8,479 bases of DNA from an uncultured Peptococcaceae bacterium (GTDB taxonomy: Bacteria; Bacillota; Desulfitobacteriia; Desulfitobacteriales; Syntrophobotulaceae). The DNA lies in NCBI GenBank assembly GCA_937892995.1, contig CALBJS010000073.1, forward strand, positions 1 through 8,479, read 5' to 3'. This document shows, piece after piece, positions 1 through 5,619 of the stretch. The notes below the pieces were generated by a model, which was given only the letters and a program-made list of their open reading frames with translations, ran no database searches and was not told the origin of the DNA. The stretch's first letter is position 1, and each line of letters begins with the position of its first letter. The position numbers and the translations under genes are program-made.

Positions 1-1302
1 CCGGATATGAGTCTTGACGCCATAGACATCAGTTATATTTCCACTGCCAAAAGTGAAGGCGGAGAGCTTATCTTACCGGTATTAGACACCAGACAGGGGC
101 TTTTATACGATGAATCGGGCTGGGTGGACACCTCTAATTATGAATTTGAATCCCTTACGATCAAATTAGCAGAAGACTCTCAATCGCCGGCTGTGCACTC
201 CACAATACTGGGTAAAGGTCAAAAGATTACGGAAATTTCCCATACCTTGGCCTGGGGGATTCCGGAGATGAGCAGTGAAGCGGCAATACCCTATGAAAAG
301 ATGGTGAAAGCAGAAGCAACTGCGGCCAAAGATCCTGCCAATTACTCGATAGCTCGTTGGATTGGACACGCCACAGTCAATCGTTTTGTAAAAAACCTTA
401 CCGATTATAGCCGGGAAAGTGCCGACAAACTTAAAGTGACCGCCGGACGTCTTGATAAGCCGATCGCCTTAATCGTCACCATGAAAGGCGATGCCAAAAA
501 GGCGGAGGCTGTGGTCGACTTGATGAACCACCGTAACCAGCTCCACAAGGGGAAAGACGAAGCACAGTGGGCCTATAACCTGATGTGTGGGTTCTATGCA
601 TCCCAGGCTGAGGCCTCTGCCATACCGGGCGGTGAAGGAATCAGCTATCTGGAAGTTTGGAATCAGTTGCCAAAGGATACTAATATGTTTGTCTTAGCAC
701 CAACGGAAACGGAACAATACGAAGAGGCGGTCAGGATTCTTACCGAAAAAGGCTACCCGCAGTTGATGATTAAGCACCTTTCAGAGCAAGCAGGTTATGG
801 CGGAACAGTATATATGATACCTGACAAACCGGCAATGGTGGACGGAAAACCCCGTTGGGCGTGGTTGGAGATTGACCAAGAAACCTACGATGTGATTTCC
901 GTATTCGAAACCGGAGAGCGGGCGGGAATGGCTGAATATCTGATCGGTATGTTGCCGGAAAACGCTGCTGAGATTGGGGTAGGTGCTATAGTCGGAATTA
1001 CAACAGCGGTTTGGGGAGTTAGTACCTTCTCCCTTTCCTTGGATGATTATACGGATATCAAAAATAATGCTAAGGCCCTTTGTGGTTATGTAGGAGAGCA
1101 GATTGAAAAAATCACAGGAATAACAGGCTCTATCGGTCAGACGGGCAAGCTTGGAGATATGATCCAAATGCACGGCTCCGGAACAGAATCCCTCGCTGAG
1201 ATTCTGGCGAAATTTACTGAAATGGCTGAGACAGAGTGGATTCAGCCCGGTTTTGGTACCGGCTATAAAGCGGCAGTAGATTACTACTTCAAGAATATCT
1301 AA
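1..1302 (+). CDS. Large unrecognised protein, 3' part (5' end outside window)
   Basis: The frame is open from base 1 (CCG GAT before the first ATG at 7), and six bases cannot show a ribosome binding site, so I treat it as 5'-partial with at least 433 codons. I do not recognise a named family with confidence. The protein is mostly soluble in character. Around residues 270-310 (counting from the ATG) is a segment, PRWAWLEIDQETYDVISV then FETGERAGM, that resembles the C-terminal part of some clostridial transglutaminase-like or surface-associated proteins; this is recollection, not a search result. Residues about 317-340 (ENAAEIGVGAIVGITTAVWG) are rich in small and hydrophobic residues and could be a membrane-associated or buried helix. 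No catalytic motif is obvious. The gene stops at 1302, directly beside an IS1182-like fragment, so its natural C-terminus may have been trimmed. There is no rho-independent terminator behind it. Coding is well supported by length and codon pattern; function is unknown. Confidence 0.8.
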   Translation, partial: PDMSLDAIDISYISTAKSEGGELILPVLDTRQGLLYDESGWVDTSNYEFESLTIKLAEDSQSPAVHSTILGKGQKITEISHTLAWGIPEMSSEAAIPYEKMVKAEATAAKDPANYSIARWIGHATVNRFVKNLTDYSRESADKLKVTAGRLDKPIALIVTMKGDAKKAEAVVDLMNHRNQLHKGKDEAQWAYNLMCGFYASQAEASAIPGGEGISYLEVWNQLPKDTNMFVLAPTETEQYEEAVRILTEKGYPQLMIKHLSEQAGYGGTVYMIPDKPAMVDGKPRWAWLEIDQETYDVISVFETGERAGMAEYLIGMLPENAAEIGVGAIVGITTAVWGVSTFSLSLDDYTDIKNNAKALCGYVGEQIEKITGITGSIGQTGKLGDMIQMHGSGTESLAEILAKFTEMAETEWIQPGFGTGYKAAVDYYFKNI

Positions 1303-1587
1303 TTACCGTGACGATTGATGAAGAAATTAAGTATGCAAAGAAATTAGTTGCGGCTTTAGAAGGGCGTTTTGATTATAAGACCACCTAAAAACTACTTGTG
1401 TGCGTAAAGGATCTTTTGGAAGTGGAAAAAATTAAAAGTATACAATCCGAACATGATGAAGACGCAACCATCGGGCACAAATCAATTGACACTAATTTCT
1501 TCGGATATAAAAGTCATCTTGCAATGACTGATGAACGATTGATTTCAGGTATCGAGGTCACAACTGGGAGAAGCACGGATACCAATG
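1303..1587 (+). pseudogene. IS1182-family transposase fragment, broken at both ends
   Basis: One reading frame runs from about 1303 to 1587 with a single in-frame TAA at 1386-1388. Before the stop it reads TIDEEIKYAKKLVAALEGRF; after it, a stretch containing DEDATIGHKS, FFGYKSHLAMTDERLISG and EVTTGRSTDTN. The pattern D-x-D-A-x-x-GHKS followed by FFGYK-x-H-x-AMT-x-ER-x-I is typical of the central catalytic domain of IS1182-family DDE transposases. Only about 90 codons of an expected 450-550 remain, with no start and no C-terminal catalytic part, so it cannot be active. The left edge meets the stop codon of the preceding gene, and the right edge is cut at 1588 by the terminal repeat of an IS3-type element. 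Family assignment is from motif memory and is fairly secure; the exact left edge is uncertain. Confidence 0.75.
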
Positions 1588-1621
1588 TGAAGCTACCCCG
1601 GTAATTGGACACGTAAAACGC
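1588..1621 (-). repeat. IS3-type terminal inverted repeat (right end)
   Basis: TGAAGCTACCCCGG followed by TAATTGGACACGTAAAACG fits the general IS3-family end: TG at the tip, a TACCC block, then TGGACA. It begins exactly where similarity to the IS1182 transposase ends, which makes it the insertion junction. The partner repeat at the other end of the element is not found. Confidence 0.6.
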
Positions 1622-1698
1622 ACGATATCTGGTTCTTTCGTAGCATAGCTAATTATTTTAGCGAAGATTGTTAGTTTTAGTCATCCATGTCTCCCCCT

Positions 1699-1832
1699 AT
1701 GTTTTTCCGGCCGGGTTTAACCCCAGTCCCTAGTGGTCTGATTGTCAAGGGCGAGCGGTCTCCCCGCTCGGCGAAGCGTACCCTTTATAATCAGGCCGCT
1801 AGGGGGTACAATCATCAGCGGCGGAAAAACAT
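1699..1832. repeat. 134-base multi-level palindrome (MITE-like or structured RNA)
   Basis: Three nested inverted repeats share one centre. The outer arms are perfect over 11 bases (ATGTTTTTCCG at 1699-1709, CGGAAAAACAT at 1822-1832). The middle arms are 24 bases (1728-1751 and 1781-1804), identical at 20 positions. The inner arms are a perfect 7 bases (CGAGCGG 1752-1758, CCGCTCG 1764-1770) with a 5-base loop. A separate small palindrome GGGTTTAACCC lies at 1713-1723. Three of the four middle-arm differences become G-U pairs in plus-strand RNA but A-C mismatches in minus-strand RNA. It carries no credible coding frame. It abuts the orfB stop (1832-1834) of the IS3 remnant, where such elements normally have only a short tail, so it may be a small non-autonomous element that landed there. 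Bases 1698-1699 and 1833-1834 are both TA, which would suit a TA-duplicating element, but the symmetry is off by one base. Confidence 0.7.
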
Positions 1833-2481
1833 TAGGCTACCTTAAAGACATCCATTGGCACTCTGTATTCACTGCTAGAATGAATTCGTTGGCGATTATA
1901 GAAAACTTCAATGTATATAGCCTGGTTTTAGGGCTTTCATGACAAGGGACTTTTTCATATGCTCAGCCATAGAAAAACCGACAATAGCCCTGCCACACAG
2001 ATCCATAACACCGGCAAGATAGAGCCAACCTTCATCGGTTGGAATGTAAGTTATATCACTTACCCATTTCTGATTAGGCTTTTCCGCTGTAAACTCACGG
2101 TTTAGCAAATTTTCGGCTACTGGTAAATTATGATTTGAATTGGTTGTGGCCTTGTATTTCCTTACGGTCTTAGATTTAATTCCATTTTTCTTCATCAGTC
2201 TATATACCCGGTTTTTACTGGTGCACCATCTGACTGTAGTTCTTTTGTGATACGTGGGTACCCATATATCCCGTAGCTGCGCTTGTGAATTGCCTTAATT
2301 TTTTCAAGTAGCCGATCGTTCTCTATCTTTCGATTACTCTTAGGCCTATTTAAGTAAGCATAAAAACCGTTCTTGGATACATTAAGTATTTTAGCCATCT
2401 TCACAACTCGAAATTTAGAGCGGTGTTCCTCCATAAACTTAAAGCGTTCTATTTCAGGTTTTTCGCGAAGTAGGCTGCCGC
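1832..2481 (-). pseudogene. IS3-family transposase orfB, frameshifted and internally deleted
   Basis: The integrase-type transposase part (orfB) is in three pieces. The first, ending near 2207, contains REKPEIERFKFMEEHRSKFR and KMAKILNVSKNGFYAYLNRP, the usual start and helix-turn-helix-like domain of IS3 orfB. A frameshift at about 2205-2215 (GAPV followed directly by the bases of KNRVYRLMKKN) moves to a second frame, read to about 1916, with NQKWVSDITYIPTDEGWLYL carrying the first catalytic aspartate. The third piece (1832-1915) is the C-terminus, YIEVFYNRQRIHSS, ending VFKVA and TAA. Between pieces two and three roughly 70 codons are missing compared with the family, including the second Asp and the final Glu. 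It cannot be catalytic. Family assignment is secure; the exact size of the lost segment is estimated from memory of the family. Confidence 0.85.
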
Positions 2482-2541
2482 CTTTTTTAAGATGGCGTTT
2501 TCCTCTTTCAAGTCAGCATTTTCTTTACGTAATTTAATTCT
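2449..2541 (-). pseudogene. IS3-family orfA, 3' end only
   Basis: Thirty codons plus TAG remain: the leucine-zipper-like tail RKENADLKEENAILKKAAAY followed by FAKNLK, typical of the C-terminus of IS3 orfA. A TAA stands immediately upstream (2542-2544), and the helix-turn-helix part that should precede it is absent, so the deletion edge is at about 2541. It overlaps the start of the orfB frame, as expected for orfA/orfB frameshifting. Confidence 0.75.
2482..2488 (-). other. Programmed -1 frameshift heptamer A-AAA-AAG
   Basis: On the minus strand orfA reads TTA AAA AAG, giving the slippery heptamer A AAA AAG. Slipping back one base here joins orfA to the orfB frame that begins GGSLLREKPEIERF. 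This is the standard way IS3 elements make the OrfAB transposase. The site has survived although the rest of the element has decayed. Confidence 0.7.
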
Positions 2542-2544
2542 TTA

Positions 2545-2929
2545 TCCAGCCCAAATTGTAATAACATCATAAAGGATCAAATGTATTTTACATTTATTGC
2601 TCCGGTAAGTAATATCATTGCATTCAACACGGATCTTTTCCCAGAGGATATTTTAAAGCGGGATATATTAAGACAATAAATCAATTATTATTTTGATGCA
2701 AGGGAGATAAACTGTCAACGAAATAGTGCTACCGTCTAGTGGAGGTACTTTATGGTCAGGTTACTCGAAAAAGTAAGCTAGTATAGCGGTTTTTAGTATT
2801 AAGTGCGAACGTCTTCCCTCGAAAATAGTTAATCACTAACCGACCAAACAAGGTCAGTTAGTGTGCTGCCAAAGTACATATTATGATTATATAAAAAGTT
2901 ATATCCAATAACTGAGTAAAAAAGCGGCG
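2545..2929. other. Gene-free stretch between IS3 remnant and tetR-like gene
   Basis: About 385 bases without a convincing gene. It holds two scraps with start signals. An open frame that comes in from upstream and ends at 2679 includes an ATG at 2581 and reads MYFTFIAPVSNIIAFNTDLF then PEDILKRDILRQ (32 residues from that ATG); it may be the tail of a lost gene. GGAGGT at 2741 with an ATG at 2752 opens only nine codons (MVRLLEKVS). A 12-bp inverted repeat lies at 2834-2863. I see no RNA gene and no second IS end here. Confidence 0.5.
2834..2863. terminator. 12-bp inverted repeat downstream of tetR-like gene, possible terminator
   Basis: CACTAACCGACC, a 6-base loop AAACAA, then GGTCAGTTAGTG: 11 of 12 positions pair. 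It lies about 70 bases beyond the tetR-like stop codon in the direction of its transcription. On the minus strand the hairpin is followed by ATTAACTATTTTC, only a weak U-rich tract, so termination is plausible but not typical. The symmetry would also suit a protein-binding operator. Confidence 0.4.
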
Positions 2930-3535
2930 TTAAGGTTTAAGTCCGATAGCATAGAGCGGGCCGCGGAAAGATAGATTGATAAGAATGTCGGCCATTTCTT
3001 CCGGCGTTTCCCGAAACTTCTTTTCCAGCCATTCCTGAATTACGCCGATGTGGGCAGAGATGATATAAGAAATAAGGTATTCTTCGGGTACAAGTAAGTT
3101 TTCTTTCTTAATATGCGTGGTTTTATCTTGTTCAAAGATGTTACGCCACATAATATCTTTTATGGCGTTTTGTAAAGAATTAGTGCCTTTAATTGATAAG
3201 AGGACTTTCATTAATGGGGCATTGGCATCAAAATATTTAAAGAGCCGAACGCTTGCTGCGGAGAGCATGGTGGTATTAAGCAATTTATCACTTGAGAGAG
3301 CATTCATTTCCCATGTAATCTTTTCGAGGTCGTGGGTTATTTCGTTCAGAGTCTGATCAAGCAAATCAAACTTGTCTTTATAGTGCAGGTAAAAAGTGCC
3401 CCGATTAATGTTGGCTCTTGTTGTAATGTCTTTCACGGATAGTGCATCAACCCCCTTTTCTTGAATTAATGATACCAAGGCTTGGCGTATTGCTTCTTTG
3501 GTACGGCTAATCCGCCGGTCTTCAGTTACGTTCAT
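2930..3535 (-). CDS. TetR/AcrR-family transcriptional repressor
   Basis: A 201-residue protein, normal length for the TetR family, which binds DNA as a dimer and releases it when a small molecule binds. The N-terminal helix-turn-helix is clear: RTKEAIRQALVSLIQEKG (about residues 11-28), then LSVKDITTRANINRGTFYLH (32-51) and YKDKFDLLDQ, with the usual G-T-F-Y-x-H-Y recognition helix. The remaining roughly 140 residues are the helical ligand and dimer domain, with no recognisable specificity. I chose the ATG at 3535 because AAGGAG lies 8-9 bases upstream of it; a TTG further up (3559) would place that ribosome binding site inside the gene. It is divergent from the ABC exporter operon, about 200 bases apart, the usual arrangement for a local regulator of the pump and of itself. 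The target operator is inferred, not proven. Confidence 0.92.
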   Translation of the reverse strand: MNVTEDRRISRTKEAIRQALVSLIQEKGVDALSVKDITTRANINRGTFYLHYKDKFDLLDQTLNEITHDLEKITWEMNALSSDKLLNTTMLSAASVRLFKYFDANAPLMKVLLSIKGTNSLQNAIKDIMWRNIFEQDKTTHIKKENLLVPEEYLISYIISAHIGVIQEWLEKKFRETPEEMADILINLSFRGPLYAIGLKP

Positions 3536-3647
3536 ATTACAATTCTCCTTATAGAGCAAAGTTCAGTTACCCAAAAGATAACAAGGATATAAATGAACAT
3601 ATTTTAGCAATGTGTTTATTAGTAGTCATAAAGTCTAATTATGTTTA

Positions 3648-3675
3648 TTGCAGAAACCTTCAAGTATATTATAAT
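3648..3675 (+). promoter_or_regulatory. Predicted sigma-A promoter of the ABC exporter operon
   Basis: TTGCAG at 3648-3653, a 16-base spacer, then a perfect TATAAT at 3670-3675. It lies about 60 bases upstream of the ATPase start codon, in the divergent region facing the tetR-like gene. No other equally good promoter is seen before the ATPase gene. Confidence 0.55.
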
Positions 3676-3685
3676 TAAATTATAA
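3669..3685. promoter_or_regulatory. Perfect 7-bp palindrome over the -10 box, candidate TetR operator
   Basis: TTATAAT-TAA-ATTATAA is a perfect inverted repeat with 7-base arms and a 3-base centre. It covers the -10 box of the predicted ATPase promoter, where a bound TetR-type dimer would block RNA polymerase. The all-AT composition raises the chance that it is accidental, so the regulatory role is an inference. Confidence 0.4.
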
Positions 3686-3737
3686 AAATAATCAACACGA
3701 TGTCAATTAACTAAGACTAAGCTGAAGGAGGATCGAG

Positions 3738-4523
3738 ATGCTCAAAATATTAATCAAACCAAAAGATATCGAGAAGAATTCTCCTTGCCTGGATAATCCT
3801 CATTGCATTGTTGTACGTAATGTGAATAAATCGTTCGGCAAAAACCATGTCCTAAAAGATATTAACTTAGAAATTCCCAATGGCCATATTTATGGTTTAC
3901 TTGGTCCTTCCGGCTGTGGGAAAACCACCTTAGTGAAAATTATAGCCGGTATATTAGAAGCTAATTCGGGTGAAACTTATGTCTTGGGTCAAGCAATGCC
4001 CCAGCTTGGTTTAATGAATAAGATTGGATATATGGCCCAGTCCGATGCCCTCTATAGCTCACTGACTGCGGGTGAAAATTTGGAGTTTTTTGGATCAATT
4101 TACGGAATGAGCAAAGCTGAAATAAAAAGAAGAACAGAGGAGGTTATGGAATTAGTCAACCTTTCTGCAGACATCCACAAACCTGTTCAAGCTTATTCCG
4201 GCGGTATGAAAAGGCGTCTATCTCTGGCCATGGCCATTATGCATAATCCTCCGGTTTTAGTGCTGGATGAACCTACAGTGGGAATTGATCCTCTTCTGAG
4301 AAAGAGTATCTGGGAAGAATTCCATAAATTAGCCGCACAAGGCGTTACTCTTCTGGTGACAACTCATGTTATGGACGAGGCGGACAAATGCGATAACCTG
4401 GCTATGATGAGGGATGGACGTTTGATCGCTAAAGGTACTTCTCAGGATCTGCAAGAGAGAATCGGTGTACAAAGCATTGAAGAGGCTTTCATCTATTATG
4501 GAGGTCAGCAAAATGAGAATTAA
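3738..4523 (+). CDS. ABC transporter ATP-binding protein (ABC-2 exporter type)
   Basis: A 261-residue cytoplasmic ATPase that would power the permease encoded directly downstream. All nucleotide-binding motifs are present: Walker A GPSGCGKT (56-63), Q-loop Q101 in GYMAQ, signature YSGGM (153-157), Walker B VLVLDEP with catalytic Glu178, D-loop GID (182-184) and the switch His210 in TTH. The sequence after Walker B (TVGIDPLLRKSIWEEF) is typical of ATPases paired with ABC-2 exporters of the DrrA/CcmA type. There is an extra stretch of about 23 residues before the first strand of the domain. The start is well supported: AAGGAGG at 3725-3731 lies six bases before the ATG. It is the first gene of the operon and overlaps the permease gene by 11 bases, so translation is probably coupled. 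Probably repressed by the divergent TetR-type protein. The substrate is not evident. Confidence 0.95.
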   Translation: MLKILIKPKDIEKNSPCLDNPHCIVVRNVNKSFGKNHVLKDINLEIPNGHIYGLLGPSGCGKTTLVKIIAGILEANSGETYVLGQAMPQLGLMNKIGYMAQSDALYSSLTAGENLEFFGSIYGMSKAEIKRRTEEVMELVNLSADIHKPVQAYSGGMKRRLSLAMAIMHNPPVLVLDEPTVGIDPLLRKSIWEEFHKLAAQGVTLLVTTHVMDEADKCDNLAMMRDGRLIAKGTSQDLQERIGVQSIEEAFIYYGGQQNEN

Positions 4524-5529
4524 AGCTTTAGCCATCAGGATTTTAAACCAATTGCGACATGATCGGCGTACTCTGGCTTTGATGCTGTTTGCTCCAATAA
4601 TTCTGCTTACGTTTGTCTATTTTATTCTGGGAGACTCGGTTCCTAAAGTGAATGTCGCTATCATTAATGCCCCGGCGGGATTTGAAGATAAACTTGAAGA
4701 ACAAAACATCAGGAGTATGAGGTACGGGGAGAATGAGGCTCGTCATGCTTTGGCAAAGGGTGAAGTCATTGCCAGCATTTCGATAGTAGGTGGCAAGTCC
4801 TATATTGAAGTAGACGGCAGTAATCCTACTAAGGCCAAAATCGCTTTGGCAGCTTTGGAACAAGCTAAGGTTTCGGTCATGTTATCCAGACCAGATCTTA
4901 AGTCTGAGATTTACTACCTTTACGGCCAAGAAGATTTGCCTTCTTTCGATAATTTCGGAGCCACTTTAATTGGATTTATTGTATTCTTTTTTGTCTTTTT
5001 AGTATCGGGGATTTCTTTTTTACAGGAAAGAAACTCAGGGACTTTGGAGAAAATGCTTTCAACTCCTATCAGGCGCTGGGAAATCGTTGTTGGTTATGTA
5101 CTGGGTTTTGGTGTATTTACTGTCTTACAATCCATATTGGTTTCCTGGTATTGCGTCTATGTGCTTAAGGTGATGATGATTGGCTCATTTGTCTTGATTC
5201 TATTAATCACCTTATTGGCGGCAATGATTTCGCTCACGCTGGGGATTCTGATGTCTACACTGGCAAATAATGAGTTCCAGATGATTCAATTTATACCCTT
5301 AATTATTGTTCCGCAGGTGTTTTTTTCAGGCCTATTTGATATACCCTTTGGCGCTAAAATCGTTGGTTACGTCATGCCTCTATATTATATTGCTGATGCT
5401 CTAACCAAGGTTATGATCAAAGGAAGCGGCTTTGGCGACATTGCTTGGGATTTGATCATTATGCTGGCTTATTCTGTTCTGTTTATGATTTTAAATACCC
5501 GGCTTCTCAAAAAATATCGTCGTATTTAA
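4513..5529 (+). CDS. ABC-2 type exporter permease
   Basis: A 338-residue membrane protein of the ABC-2 family. One membrane helix near the N-terminus (about residues 20-40, TLALMLFAPIILLTFVYFIL) is followed by an extracytoplasmic domain of roughly 110 residues. Then come about five helices from residue 150 to the end. The segment ERNSGTLEKMLSTPIRRWEI (about 174-193) is the conserved cytoplasmic stretch found after the second helix in this family and probably contacts the ATPase. The end LLKKYRRI is a positive cytoplasmic tail. I chose the ATG at 4513 because GGAGGT lies 7 bases upstream (4500-4505) and the family usually begins with a short R/K-rich stretch (MRIKALAIRILNQLRHDRRT); starting at 4465 would add 16 residues without such a site. 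The gene overlaps the ATPase gene in another frame. With one helix bundle per gene, it probably works as a homodimer. Confidence 0.93.
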   Translation: MRIKALAIRILNQLRHDRRTLALMLFAPIILLTFVYFILGDSVPKVNVAIINAPAGFEDKLEEQNIRSMRYGENEARHALAKGEVIASISIVGGKSYIEVDGSNPTKAKIALAALEQAKVSVMLSRPDLKSEIYYLYGQEDLPSFDNFGATLIGFIVFFFVFLVSGISFLQERNSGTLEKMLSTPIRRWEIVVGYVLGFGVFTVLQSILVSWYCVYVLKVMMIGSFVLILLITLLAAMISLTLGILMSTLANNEFQMIQFIPLIIVPQVFFSGLFDIPFGAKIVGYVMPLYYIADALTKVMIKGSGFGDIAWDLIIMLAYSVLFMILNTRLLKKYRRI

Positions 5530-5619
5530 GCAGGCTGTCTATTATGATGGGCTTAACGAATTGGCTAAGTAGGTAATTCTGACAAAGATAAATAGAACTG
5601 CAGGAGGGAAACTGAGAGT

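Larger units (their letters stand above)
1588..2541 (-). mobile_element. IS3-family element remnant, inserted into the IS1182 fragment
   Basis: The element reads on the minus strand. Its right terminal repeat is visible at 1588 (TGAAGCTACCCCGG, then TTGGACACG), the TG...TACCC...TGGACA pattern of IS3-family ends. Towards higher coordinates come a 3' non-coding part holding a large palindrome, orfB pieces (1832-2481) and the 3' end of orfA (2449-2541). The orfA frame meets a TAA just beyond 2541 and I find no matching left terminal repeat up to 2929, so the left end has been deleted. The element is inactive: orfA is gone apart from 30 codons, orfB has a frameshift near 2207, and a central deletion near 1916-1930 removed two of the three catalytic acidic residues. 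Because the left end is missing, the target duplication cannot be tested. Confidence 0.85.

Noticed and set aside
166..369. Minus-strand ORF of 67 codons
   Set aside because: It lies inside the long plus-strand gene at 1-1302, lacks a ribosome binding site and has a composition typical of an antisense shadow. The same applies to 781-1173.
1648..1662. Small hairpin GCTAA-TTATT-TTAGC
   Set aside because: A 5-bp A/T-rich stem is too weak to call a terminator or regulatory site.
1698..1834. TA target duplication around the palindrome (IS630/mariner-type MITE)
   Set aside because: TA stands on both sides but is one base out of register with the perfect outer arms, and TA is common by chance; kept only as a possibility inside the palindrome entry.
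1742..1942. Plus-strand ORF of 66 codons
   Set aside because: It starts within the palindrome and runs antisense through the IS3 transposase C-terminus; it reads as noise without a start signal.
4543..4863. Minus-strand ORF of 106 codons
   Set aside because: It is antisense to the well-supported permease gene and has no start signal; the ORFs at 3117-3356, 4329-4535, 5989-6201, 6747-6998, 7030-7224, 7513-7737 and 8009-8209 are likewise shadows.
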